Shown here: positions 7,647 through 16,900 of the stretch, in pieces
Numbering within the stretch: the first letter of the stretch is position 1
How the letters are laid out: each line of letters starts with the position of its first letter
From: Candidatus Muiribacteriota bacterium
GTDB taxonomy: Bacteria > Muiribacteriota > DAOVTB01
Reading direction: 5' to 3'
DNA: 32,532 nt
Assembly: GCA_030633305.1 (NCBI GenBank)
Contig: DAOVTB010000025.1
Location: forward strand, 1 to 32,532
The notes under the pieces: generated by a model
Database searches by the model: none
What the model was told of the DNA's origin: nothing
What the model saw: only the letters and a program-made list of their open reading frames with translations
Made by a program: the position numbers and the translations under genes

Positions 7647-8924
7647 ATGGACAATAAGATTAACAGATTGCCAGGAATAAGTGAAATTGCACGAAAAAGT
7701 GGTATCGTTTTCAGTCATGGAGAAGGCGAATTTCTATTTGATTCAGATGGAATAAAGTATCTTGATTTCGGAAGTGGAAATATGGCAGTACCATTTGGAC
7801 ATAGTAATGGATATATTCTTGAAAAGACTCAGAAAGCATTGGGAAAAGTCTGGAATGTGCAGGATTTTATGACTGAAGATAAAAAGAGATCTCTAGATGA
7901 AGTCCTTGATTTTTTGCCGGATTATCTTACTGATGTAGTTTTCCATACCAGTGGAACTGAGGGTGTAGAGAGTCTTCGTCGAGCAGTGATTTCTGCAAAA
8001 AAAAGGTATGCTTTCATTGTATTTCAAAAAGCTTTTCATGGTTATACTCTTGGTAGTCGAAATCTGGGGCCTTCACTTTTAAAAGGATATGGTCCTCTTC
8101 CTGGAAATACGATTTATGTACCGCCTCCTGAATGTAAAAAATGTATGGCTTCTAAGAATCCTGAAACTTGCGATACAGAATGTTTCAGGATGTTTACACA
8201 GGCAATTGAAACACAGGCTGCACAACTCCCTGCTGCGTTTCTGTTTGAACCGATAATGGGTGCTGCCGGAGTGGTAATGCCTCCGAAGAAATATTATGAT
8301 AGAGCTATTCAATATTGTAAAGAAAATGATATTTTAATAGCTTGTGATGAAATTTTGACTGGCCTTGGTCGAACTGGAAAGAAATTCGCTTTTGAACATT
8401 ATGATATTGAACCAGATATTATTGTATTTGCAAAAGGTCTTGGAAATGGACTCCCTGTGATCTGCGTTGCAGGAAAAAAGGAAATAATGTGTTCGGAGCC
8501 ATATTGTGAAGACGGATGGAATACCACTTCATTTGGAGGTAACCCAATTAGCTGGAGTGCGGCAGGAGCAACACTATCTTACTATAAAGAGAATATTTCA
8601 AGATTGGGTATTCGTGAAAAGGAAGATATATTAAAAATAGCATTTGAAGGGTTACAGAATAAATATCCTGATTTGATCGAAGCAAGAGGGATTGGATTGT
8701 TGTGGGCACTTGAATTCAAGGGCTTTAATGATAATTTTATAGTTGGCAATGAATTTGCTTTTAATCTGTTAAAAAACAGGGTAAGAATTAATGACTCATT
8801 TAATATGGTAAGATTTACACCACCTTTGAATATTTCAGCTGAAAATCTTATTGAAGGACTTGATATAATTGTTAAAACTGCAACAGAAACAATTGATAAT
8901 TATCAAAAAGAAATAAGAAAATAA
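7647..8924 (+). CDS. Class III pyridoxal-phosphate aminotransferase
   Basis: 425 residues, the normal length for the GabT/ArgD/HemL fold group. Visible landmarks are SGTEGVE (phosphate site, ~102-108), ACDEILTGLGRTG with Asp234 (pyridine nitrogen contact), and FAKGLGNG with the Schiff-base Lys263. A small insertion holds four cysteines (163, 166, 175, 179; CxxC plus CxxxC), seen in some 4-aminobutyrate/diamine aminotransferase subgroups and perhaps binding metal. The enzyme transfers an amino group between an amino acid and a keto or aldehyde substrate; the context suggests the product of the upstream dehydrogenase. The ATG follows ACAGGA. The 105-base gap to the upstream gene is filled by two unrelated repeats (C2, D1). 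Confidence 0.88.
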   Translation: MDNKINRLPGISEIARKSGIVFSHGEGEFLFDSDGIKYLDFGSGNMAVPFGHSNGYILEKTQKALGKVWNVQDFMTEDKKRSLDEVLDFLPDYLTDVVFHTSGTEGVESLRRAVISAKKRYAFIVFQKAFHGYTLGSRNLGPSLLKGYGPLPGNTIYVPPPECKKCMASKNPETCDTECFRMFTQAIETQAAQLPAAFLFEPIMGAAGVVMPPKKYYDRAIQYCKENDILIACDEILTGLGRTGKKFAFEHYDIEPDIIVFAKGLGNGLPVICVAGKKEIMCSEPYCEDGWNTTSFGGNPISWSAAGATLSYYKENISRLGIREKEDILKIAFEGLQNKYPDLIEARGIGLLWALEFKGFNDNFIVGNEFAFNLLKNRVRINDSFNMVRFTPPLNISAENLIEGLDIIVKTATETIDNYQKEIRK

Positions 8925-8991
8925 ATGGAATATCGATTAATGATTTTAGAAGTAAACTGAAATTTTTTATAAAACTATTTAGGAGAATGTT

Positions 8992-10773
8992 ATGTATAAG
9001 ACTCATGATTGTGCTCAGGTCACAGAAACTTTACTTGGAAAAGAAGTCACTGTTTGCGGATGGGTGAATAGCTTCAGGACACATGGGAGTATTGTTTTTG
9101 TTGATATCAGGGATCGAAGCGGAATTGTTCAGGTTGTTTTTGATGGTAATTCTGATAAATTCGACAATTTAAACTCACTTAGAAATGAGTTTGTGGTTCG
9201 TATTGTTGGAAAAGTAAGAAGTCGTGCAGAAGGTATGGCAAATTCAAAGATGAAGACTGGACAGATAGAAATAACTGCTGATGAACTTAAAATATTATCA
9301 GAATGTATTCCTTATCCATTCGATATAAATGATATTGAAAATGTTGATGAAACTTTAAGGTTGAAATATAGATATCTTGATCTTCGTCGTCCGTATATGT
9401 ATTCAAACATATATTACAGACATAAGATAATAAAGGCCATGCGTGATTTTCTGGATGATAGAGAATTTTTGGAAATAGAGACTCCATGTATTACTAAAAG
9501 CACACCTGAGGGTGCAAGAGATTATCTTCTTCCAAGTCGACAGTTTCCGGGAGAATTTTTTGCGTTGCCACAATCTCCGCAGCTTTTTAAACAGATGCTT
9601 ATGATTGCCGGGATGGAAAAATATTTCCAGCTGGCCAGATGTTTTAGGGATGAAGACCTCAGGAGTGACAGGCAGCCGGAATTTACTCAGCTGGACATGG
9701 AAATGTCATTTGTTGAATCTGAAGATATTATGAAGATAGCTGAAGAAATGGTTGCTTATATGGCACAAAAGGTTTTTGATATCAAGATAAAGACACCTTT
9801 TAAAAGGATGTCCTACTATGATGCGATGAATTACTATGGTTCTGATAAACCTGACCTCAGGTACGGATTAAAATTCAAGGAAATAAATGCTGTATTTGAA
9901 ACAATTGATTTTAATGTAATAAACAGTGTTCTGAAAACTGGTGGAGTTGTAAAGGGATTTAAAGTTATTCCAGATAGAAAATTATCTCGTAAGGATTTTG
10001 ATAATTTTACAAAAAAAGCAAAATTTTATGGTTGTCCAGGTATGTTTTACTATCAGAAACTAGAGGGAGATTTTAAAACCTCTATAAAGAAATTCCTGAC
10101 TGAAGAAATAATTTCAAAACTTGAAGAGAAATTTGAACTTCAAAATGGCGAACTTGTTATTTTTCTGGCAGGCGAAAACGAAAAAATAAATCCTTTACTT
10201 GGAAAACTAAGAGAATATTTTGCAGGAGAATTTTCTATTGTAAGGACAAAACCTTATGAATTGGATAAAATGACTGCTGAAAATCTTGAATTTTTGTGGG
10301 TAGTTGATTTTCCACTTTTTGAGAAAACTGCTGATGAAGGCGTGAAATCCAGTCATCATCCATTCACATCGCCACTTGACAATATTGACAATGTTAAAAA
10401 AAATCCTCTTTCTGCCATGGCTGATGCATACGACTTAGTTCTAAATGGATACGAGATTGCAGGCGGTTCGATAAGAATTCATGACTCAAAAATCCAGAAA
10501 GAAATTTTTAATCTTTTGGGTATTTCTGAGCAAGAAGCTGAAGAAAGATTTTCATTTTTTCTGAATGCACTGAAATATGGGACTCCGCCTCATGGTGGTA
10601 TAGCATTTGGAATTGAAAGAGTAATGATGGGAATTTTTAATAATGGGAATATAAGAGAACTGATAGCATTCCCGAAAAACACTCAGGGCAGATGCCTTTT
10701 GACTGATGCTCCTTCTAATGTTGATGCCGAACAGCTGAAAGAGTTAAAATTAAAATTGACAGATAATTTGTAA
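8992..10773 (+). CDS. aspS: Aspartyl-tRNA synthetase, bacterial type, likely non-discriminating
   Basis: 593 residues, full length. The OB-fold anticodon domain is at ~1-110, the catalytic core carries motif 2 FRDEDLRSDRQPEFTQLD (Arg219) and motif 3 GIAFGIERVMMG (Arg543), and the bacterial GAD insertion is at ~300-420. It charges tRNA with aspartate. Residues His31 (FRTHG) and Gly81 (AEGM) are the pair that, as I recall from Pseudomonas aeruginosa work, permits recognition of tRNA-Asn. Enzymes with Leu and Lys there are Asp-specific. This suggests Asp-tRNA(Asn) is formed and amidated by GatCAB. AGGAG sits seven bases before the ATG. The 67-base gap from the aminotransferase shows no terminator, so read-through is possible. 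Confidence 0.97.
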   Translation: MYKTHDCAQVTETLLGKEVTVCGWVNSFRTHGSIVFVDIRDRSGIVQVVFDGNSDKFDNLNSLRNEFVVRIVGKVRSRAEGMANSKMKTGQIEITADELKILSECIPYPFDINDIENVDETLRLKYRYLDLRRPYMYSNIYYRHKIIKAMRDFLDDREFLEIETPCITKSTPEGARDYLLPSRQFPGEFFALPQSPQLFKQMLMIAGMEKYFQLARCFRDEDLRSDRQPEFTQLDMEMSFVESEDIMKIAEEMVAYMAQKVFDIKIKTPFKRMSYYDAMNYYGSDKPDLRYGLKFKEINAVFETIDFNVINSVLKTGGVVKGFKVIPDRKLSRKDFDNFTKKAKFYGCPGMFYYQKLEGDFKTSIKKFLTEEIISKLEEKFELQNGELVIFLAGENEKINPLLGKLREYFAGEFSIVRTKPYELDKMTAENLEFLWVVDFPLFEKTADEGVKSSHHPFTSPLDNIDNVKKNPLSAMADAYDLVLNGYEIAGGSIRIHDSKIQKEIFNLLGISEQEAEERFSFFLNALKYGTPPHGGIAFGIERVMMGIFNNGNIRELIAFPKNTQGRCLLTDAPSNVDAEQLKELKLKLTDNL

Positions 10774-10800
10774 CAATAGACCTTTTTTTTTGAAATAACG

Positions 10801-10830
10801 TTGACACATTGTCAATTCTAGTTGTAAAAT
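10801..10830 (+). promoter_or_regulatory. Pilin promoter with palindrome over the -35 box
   Basis: A perfect TTGACA (10801-10806), 18-base spacer and TAAAAT (10825-10830). The -35 box is the left half of the inverted repeat TTGAC-acatt-GTCAA (10801-10815), a possible operator. The predicted leader is about 60 bases, ending in AGGAGG (10881-10886). Confidence 0.7.
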
Positions 10831-10895
10831 GTATACAAGAGCGAAAACTTATTTTTTTTATTCAGCTCTTAATATTATTTAGGAGGGTTTGTAGG

Positions 10896-11330
10896 ATGAT
10901 GAAATTAGCCAGAAAAGGCCGGGGTTTTACCCTAATCGAACTTATGATTGTTATTGCTATTATTGGTGTTCTTGCAGCTATTGCTATTCCAAATTTTAAT
11001 AGTGCTAGAAAAAAAGCCAGACAGAAAGCGTGTATCGCAAACATTAAAATGCTCGAAAATGCGCTTGAAATGTATGATATGGATACACCACCAGGTTCTT
11101 CAGCAGCAGCTTCAGTAACAACAGTTGTATGTCCAGGAGGAGCAGCAGAAGGAGCTTCTGTTTATGCATCGGTACTTCAGAGAGGTGGATATGTACAAAG
11201 ACTGCCAAAGTGCCCAACAAAGAATGCTTTTAACGCTTACTCAGTATGCAGAGAAGGTTCAGCAGTTGGATTTGCACTGTATGTTGAATGTAGCGTACAT
11301 GGTACAATCAGTAATCAGAAAGGAACCTAG
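10896..11330 (+). CDS. Type IV pilin / pseudopilin-like prepilin
   Basis: 144 residues. The frame is open further upstream, but AGGAGGG at 10881-10887 and the short basic leader point to the ATG at 10896. The leader MMKLARKGRG ends at a prepilin peptidase site G10|F11; FTLIELMIVIAIIGVLAAIA follows, with the conserved Glu at +5 and a long hydrophobic helix. The globular part holds five cysteines (46, 79, 106, 118, 132), so one or two disulfides are likely. It would be processed in the inner membrane and assembled by a type IV pilus or type II secretion machine; no other pilus gene is in the window. It has its own promoter and terminator. A related soluble domain occurs in the membrane protein at 21133-21747. 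Confidence 0.92.
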   Translation: MMKLARKGRGFTLIELMIVIAIIGVLAAIAIPNFNSARKKARQKACIANIKMLENALEMYDMDTPPGSSAAASVTTVVCPGGAAEGASVYASVLQRGGYVQRLPKCPTKNAFNAYSVCREGSAVGFALYVECSVHGTISNQKGT

Positions 11331-11358
11331 ATTCTTAATCTGATAATTTGAAATAATA

Positions 11359-11391
11359 AAAACCGGGGGATATATGTTCCCCGGTTTTTTT
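11359..11391 (+). terminator. Rho-independent terminator of the pilin gene
   Basis: AAAACCGGGG pairs with CCCCGGTTTT around a loop of about ten bases and ends in a run of seven T. It lies 28 bases after the pilin stop, and repeat A3 begins eight bases further on. Confidence 0.9.
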
Positions 11392-11398
11392 ATTTGTC

Positions 11399-11525
11399 CC
11401 AATCTGCCGTGTATGAGCGACTCTTGAAATATTATGCATCCGTTCAAATCTCAACGCACAAGGGTGCGCCTCGATTTAATCAGATACAGAATATTCCAAC
11501 ATTCATCTCATACACGACAGATTGG
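11399..11525 (+). repeat. Repeat family A, copy 3 (with compensatory arm changes)
   Basis: Left arm CCAATCTGCCGTGTATGAG and right arm CTCATACACGACAGATTGG pair almost perfectly. Where the other copies have GAATGAG/CTCATTC, this one has GTATGAG/CTCATAC, so both arms changed together. The central hairpin is like copy 1, but CAAACC/GGTTTG has become CAAATC/GATTTA, a second paired change. Confidence 0.85.
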
Positions 11526-11598
11526 AAAGATTATAAAAAAGAAAATTACAGATTATGATTTAAAGTCATCATTATTTATGATAAAAACTTGTGAATAA

Positions 11599-13242
11599 AT
11601 GGATATAACAGGCAAAATGAAATTTAAATACAAAGAAATATTTTTAAGAATAGTTGTTCTGATATTGCTGATTTATTGTATGATGCTTTGCGTGGCAACT
11701 GTGTTGCTTGGGGATACAATAAATGATGAACATATGTATCTTGCTGCTGCAAGTTTAGTGTCTGAAAAATCCATTTATAAAGACTTTTCATATTTACAGT
11801 CTCCATATATGCCGTATTTCTACAGCATATTTCATAATTGTTTTAATTTTAAAAGCTTATTTACTTCAGCCAGGCTATTTAAAGCTTTGATAATAGCAAT
11901 ATTTATTCTGGTTATGTACAATCTGCTTCTCCTGTTATCAAAAAACACTCTTATTTCGTTAATGTGTGTTCTTATACTTGTCAATAATGATATTTTTCTC
12001 TATACTATTCAATTTTGCAGAAATTATGATTTGGCTCTCCTTTTCACAATTCTTGGAATTTTTGTATTGATAAGTCCAGTGATAAAAAACAGGTATTTAA
12101 AGATTTTTCTGGCTGGTTTCTTCATAGGTCTTTCTATTGGAACAAAATTGACATATATCCTTGTTCCTGTATGCTTTATTATCCCATGGGTTTTAGAACA
12201 TGGGATGTCGAGGATTTCTTTCAAGAAAACTGCATTACTTTGTTCAGGGATAATTCTGGGATTGATCCCGATGTTTGTACTTATGTCTCAAGCAGGTTTG
12301 GATATCAGTTATTATAACAATATTGGCTTTCATAAAATAAATACAGCATGGCGGGTTCAGACTGGATATTCAAATGCAATGAATTTTGATAGTAAATTAA
12401 AATATGCAATTGATATATTGACTTCTTTTTCAACTGCGGTAATTTTTCTTCTTCTGATTATGAATTTGACGTTATCTTTTTTTATGAAAAACAGGAAGGG
12501 CGAATTTAAGTACAGGATAAAACTTACATTGTTTGCATTCATTTCAATCCTGATGTTCATGGTGCCAACTCCGTTGTGGGAATCATATTTTGTAACATTT
12601 ATAATTTCTCTTTTTCTACTTGTTTGTTACTTCTTTCCAGGTGAAGATGTTAAAAAAAGAATATTAGTCCATGTCGTCACCTTAATAGTAGTTTTACTGC
12701 TAGTTATTCCAAATTTCAAAAGTAGCATGAATAAAATTCTTAATTGCGTTAAACCAGAACTTTGGACTTCATCAAGGGTGAATATTGCAGCATGTGCGAT
12801 AAAAGCTTTGATTTCTGAAAAAGACTCTGATTTACCAATTGCAACGCTTACGCCGCTTTATGCATTGGAAGCAGGGTTCAAAACATATCCCGAATTCTCG
12901 TCAGGACCATTTTCATACAGGAGTGCAGGTTTGCTTTCAGTTGAAAAAAGAAAAAAATATAATATTATTTCTGAATATGACCTTCCTGGTCTTTTTAATG
13001 AGAAACCTCCGGCTGCGATACTTACAGGTTTCCAGAGGGAAGTTGAAAAAGGCTTTGTGAAGTTTGCAGAAATAAATGGATATAAGGGATTTCCTATTGT
13101 AGAAGGGCCATATGATGCGAAAAGGTCATTTGGGATTATATATATAAAATTAAATTCCAATTCGAAGAAAAACGGTTCTGACAAAAAACTGGATCTAATG
13201 TATAAAAAATATAGACAATATCTGAATTTGCGTCCTGAATGA
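11599..13242 (+). CDS. GT-C fold membrane glycosyltransferase (PMT/ArnT-like, GT39 type)
   Basis: 547 residues with about ten transmembrane helices. The first external loop has the acidic catalytic motif NDEHMY (Asp43, Glu44), followed by IYKDFSYLQSPYMPY, the pattern of family 39 enzymes that take sugar from a lipid-phosphate donor. The C-terminal ~150 residues are soluble. Such enzymes glycosylate proteins or lipids on the outer side of the inner membrane. Its position right after the pilin gene suggests pilin as an acceptor, though a terminator separates the two. A second GT-C gene lies next to the other pilin-like gene. The ATG at 11599 has only a weak ribosome site; the Met at 11617 is an alternative start. 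The stop codon lies inside repeat A4. Confidence 0.78.
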   Translation: MDITGKMKFKYKEIFLRIVVLILLIYCMMLCVATVLLGDTINDEHMYLAAASLVSEKSIYKDFSYLQSPYMPYFYSIFHNCFNFKSLFTSARLFKALIIAIFILVMYNLLLLLSKNTLISLMCVLILVNNDIFLYTIQFCRNYDLALLFTILGIFVLISPVIKNRYLKIFLAGFFIGLSIGTKLTYILVPVCFIIPWVLEHGMSRISFKKTALLCSGIILGLIPMFVLMSQAGLDISYYNNIGFHKINTAWRVQTGYSNAMNFDSKLKYAIDILTSFSTAVIFLLLIMNLTLSFFMKNRKGEFKYRIKLTLFAFISILMFMVPTPLWESYFVTFIISLFLLVCYFFPGEDVKKRILVHVVTLIVVLLLVIPNFKSSMNKILNCVKPELWTSSRVNIAACAIKALISEKDSDLPIATLTPLYALEAGFKTYPEFSSGPFSYRSAGLLSVEKRKKYNIISEYDLPGLFNEKPPAAILTGFQREVEKGFVKFAEINGYKGFPIVEGPYDAKRSFGIIYIKLNSNSKKNGSDKKLDLMYKKYRQYLNLRPE

Positions 13243-13417
13243 GCGAATTAAAATAGTTAATACCGGTGTCAGATGGAACTTTTGTTCAACGCTTCTGGAA
13301 TCGAATGCTTTGTTGAATGTAAAGTTGCCCTGACACCTTATATCATCAACGCACATAGGTGCGCCTCGGTTTGCCCAAATACAGAATATGTCAACCTTCA
13401 TCTCATTCAGAACGCAG
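13228..13417 (+). repeat. Repeat family A, copy 4, interrupted by a family B element
   Basis: The ends TTGCGTCCTGAATGAG and CTCATTCAGAACGCAG match copies 1 and 2. Compared with copy 1, about 29 internal bases are replaced by a 97-base segment (13249-13345) that is a B element. The right half (CAACGCACATAGGTGCG, then TTTGCCCAAATACAGAATA) is intact. The left end supplies the stop codon of the glycosyltransferase gene. Confidence 0.85.
13249..13345 (+). repeat. Repeat family B, copy 2, nested in A4
   Basis: The outer stem is GGTGTCAG (13265-13272) with CTGACACC (13330-13337); TTCAAC (13285-13290) pairs with GTTGAA (13312-13317). The shared boxes GGAACTTTTGTT and AAAGTTGCCCTGAC are present. The prefix GTTAATACC is also found before copy 3. 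Confidence 0.8.
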
Positions 13418-13497
13418 ATTCTTTTTTCCAATTTTTATCATCTGTACGGGAGCACATTTTTTTAGTTTTAAAAAAAATGAATGAATCTAATAATACT

Positions 13498-13522
13498 GTA
13501 GGGGAGGGTCTGCGACCCTCCC
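13498..13522 (+). repeat. GTAGGG-type hairpin repeat (family D, copy 2)
   Basis: GTAG followed by the stem GGGAGGGTC/GACCCTCCC with a three-base loop TGC. The stem sequence differs from copies 1 and 3 but the GTAGGG head and layout are the same. Confidence 0.7.
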
Positions 13523-13586
13523 GAATTAAACTATGTTGGGTTATATATACAAAGTTCCATTTTATTGACTTTGCCAATTGGAATAG

Positions 13587-13609
13587 ATTACCCGATCAAG
13601 TCGGGTAAT
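13587..13609 (+). repeat. Perfect nine-base hairpin ATTACCCGA/TCGGGTAAT (family E)
   Basis: ATTACCCGA (13587-13595), loop TCAAG, TCGGGTAAT (13601-13609). It resembles the common ATTCCCG...CGGGAAT dispersed palindromes of many bacteria (from memory). No T-run follows, so it is not an obvious terminator. Confidence 0.6.
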
Positions 13610-13655
13610 GACTGTTATAATAGTATTTTCCAAATTCTTATTTTCTATCCTTATT

Positions 13656-13741
13656 CTCTGTTACCTCTGTGTTAATCTGTGGCTAAATTTTCTTTCTCTT
13701 CTCTGCGTTCTCAGCGATATCTGCGCGAGATCTTTTTTTTC
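13656..13741 (+). repeat. Dispersed CTCTGTG/CTCTGCG repeats (family C, copy 3, two units)
   Basis: A first unit (13656-13687) contains CCTCTGTGTTAATCTGTGG. A second (13699-13741) contains TTCTCTGCGTTCTCAGCG and CTGCGCGAGATC, and is nearly identical to the reverse complement of 7551-7587. Confidence 0.65.
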
Positions 13742-13763
13742 TTAAAATTGGCCTTTATAATAG

Positions 13764-13792
13764 TTGATAATCTATGTCAGATATATTATACT
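13764..13792 (+). promoter_or_regulatory. Promoter of the pyruvate:ferredoxin oxidoreductase gene
   Basis: TTGATA (13764-13769), a 17-base spacer and TATACT (13787-13792). It would give a leader of about 105 bases ending in GGAGGAA. A second TATAAT at 13836-13841 has no good -35 partner. Confidence 0.6.
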
Positions 13793-13903
13793 GTGTCCGT
13801 TAATTTATGCTGGTATAAATTCTGGATTTTTGAGCTATAATTTTGTTGCCAGAATTAGATTGACAAAAAAAGTTTTTATAAAACTAACGTGGAGGAAGAA
13901 CAA

Positions 13904-16900
13904 ATGGCAAAGAAGTACAAGATGATGGATGGTAATACTGCAGCGACTCATGTGGCATATGCTTTTAGTGATGTTGCAGCAATTTTTCCAATTACTCCAT
14001 CTTCAGGAATGGGTGAAATGGCAGATGATTGGGCCGCAAATGGATTAACTAATATGTTCGGTCAGAAACTTGATGTAATCGAAATGCAATCTGAAGGCGG
14101 AGCTGCAGGTGCTGTGCATGGTGCATTATCAGCAGGTGCGTTTACGACAACTTTTACAGCTTCTCAGGGGCTTATGCTTATGCTTCCTAATATGCATAAA
14201 ATTGCAGGCGAAATGCTTCCGACTGTTTTTCATGTTTCTGCACGTTCTTTAGCATGTCAGTCACTTTCAATTTTCTGTGATCATTCAGATGTTATGTCTG
14301 CAAGAAATACAGGTTTTGCATTGCTTGCTTCTACTTCAATACAGGAAACAATGGATTTATCCGTTGTTGCACATCTTGCTACACTTAAATCATGGGTTCC
14401 TTTTGTAAGTTTCTTTGATGGTTTCAGAAATTCACATGAAGTAATGAAAACTGATGTGATGGATTATGAAACAATGGAATCAATGGTTGATTACAAATAT
14501 GTTGAACAGTTCAGAGAAAGAGGAATGAATCCAGAACATCCACAAATAAAAGTTGGAGCTCAGAATCCTGATGTATATTTCCAGGGTAGAGAAACAGTAA
14601 ATAAATATTATGACGCATGTCCTGAAATAGTACAGGAATACATGGATCTTGTAGCTACAAAAACTGGTAGACAGTATCATCTTTTTGATTATTTTGGAGC
14701 TCCAGATGCTGATAAGGTAATGATAGCAATTGGTTCTGCATGTGACACTATTGAAGAAACAATAAATTACCTCAATGGAAAAGGTGAAAAACTTGGTCTT
14801 GTTAAAATAAGACTTTATAGACCTTTTTCTGTAGAACATTTTAAAAAGGCACTTCCAAAGACAACAAAGAAAATTGTTGTAATGGACAGAACTAAAGAAC
14901 CTGGTTCAATTGGGGAACCACTTTATTTAGATGTTGTTGCAGCACTAAAAGATGAAGATAAGATGATCCTTGGTGGAAGATATGGTCTTTCATCCAAAGA
15001 ATATACTCCATCAATGGTAAAAGCCTGTTATGATCACCTTGACGGAAAAGCAACACATGGTTTTACAGTTGGAATCAACGATGATGTAACACATACTTCT
15101 ATTGAAGTAAAAGAACAGATTCACACTGTTCCAGAAGGAACAATAAGCTGTAAATTCTGGGGTCTTGGATCTGATGGTACTGTTGGTGCTAATAAAAACT
15201 CTATCAAGATCATTGGTGAAAATACAGAAATGTATGCTCAGGGTTATTTCGAATATGATTCTAAAAAATCTGGTGGAATCACAAGAAGCCATCTAAGATT
15301 TGGTAAAAAGAAGATTCAGTCAGAATATTTGGTAACTAATGGTGCAGATTTTGTTGCATGTCATAATCAGGCTTTTGTTGGAAGATATGATCTTTTTGAA
15401 GGTATCAAAGAAGGTGGAACATTCCTTCTGAACTCCAATGTTTCAAAAGAAGAAGCATTTGAATTTTTGACACGTGATATGCAGAAAGCTGTTATTGAGA
15501 AAAAAATCAATTTCTATAACATCGATGCACTCAAAATTGCTAACGAACTTGGCCTTGGAAACAGGATCAATACAGTCATGCAGACAGCGTTTTTCCTTAT
15601 TTCAAAAATTCTTGATCCAGACGAAGCTGTTAAGATGATTAAAGATACAATCACTAAAACTTATAGTCATAAGGGTCAGAAAATAGTAGACGTTAACTTT
15701 AAGGCTGTTGATTTGACCAAAGCTCAACTTCAAAAAATTGAAGTTCCAGCAGAATTACCAGAAAACTATACAAAAATGGCTCAATTGGTTCCAGAAAATG
15801 CAGATGCTTTTACTAAAAACGTTATAGAAAAAGTAATGGAGCTTAAAGGTGATGATATACCTGTTTCTCATATGCCTCTTGATGGTGGAGTTCCACTTGG
15901 AACAAGTCAGCTTGAAAAACGTGGTGTTTCACCAATCGTTCCGCGTTGGATTTCTGAGAATTGTATCCAGTGTAACCAGTGTGCTTATGTATGTCCGCAT
16001 GCTTCTATCAGACCAAAATTGATTGATCGTGAACTTTTGAAAAATAAACCTGCGACTTTCAAAGCTATTGATGCACTTGGAAAAGATAAAGATCAATATG
16101 CTTATAAACTTCAGGTTTATGTTGAAGATTGTCAGGGTTGTGGATCATGTGCAAACATATGTCCTGCACCAAAAGGCAAAGCTCTTGAAATGAAACCTGT
16201 TGCTGAAGAAAGAGAACTTGGTGAAGTTGAAAACCAGGTATTTTTTACTTCTTTACCAGAAAATGTTATGGGGATGAGTAAAGAAACAACAGTTAAAGGC
16301 AGTCAGTTTAAACAGCCTTTGCTTGAATTCTCAGGAGCTTGTGCAGGTTGTGGTGAAACTCCATATGTTAAACTTGTAACTCAGCTTTTCGGTGATAGAA
16401 TGATCATTGCTAATGCAACTGGTTGTACATCAATCTGGGGAGCAACATTCCCAACAGTTCCTTATACAACTGATGCTCAGGGACATGGACCAACATGGGC
16501 CAATTCGCTTTTTGAAGACAATGCTGAATATGGTTTTGGAATGAGACTTGCTGAAGCTTCCAACAGAAGACAGTTGAGATTCAATGTTGAGAAAATCATT
16601 GCAGCTGGAACTACTGATGAATTGACTGCTGTTCTTAAAACGTCTCTTGATATGTGGGATTCAGTTGAACAGGATGCAAAAGAAAACGTTGTAAAAATAA
16701 AAGAACTCCTTCCTGCGGCCCTTGAAGCTTCAAGTGGAGATTCTAAGAAAGTTCTGAGAAGAGTAAAAGAACTTGAAAATTATTTCGTTGAAAAGAGTGT
16801 CTGGATCATCGGTGGAGATGGTTGGGCATATGATATTGGTTATGGTGGACTTGATCATGTTCTTGCCAGCGATAAAAATGTAAACGTACTTTGTGTTGAT

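Noticed and set aside
13587-13609. Rho-independent terminator
   Set aside because: The hairpin is perfect but is followed by GACTGTTATA rather than a T-run, and it lies about 345 bases from the nearest gene end.
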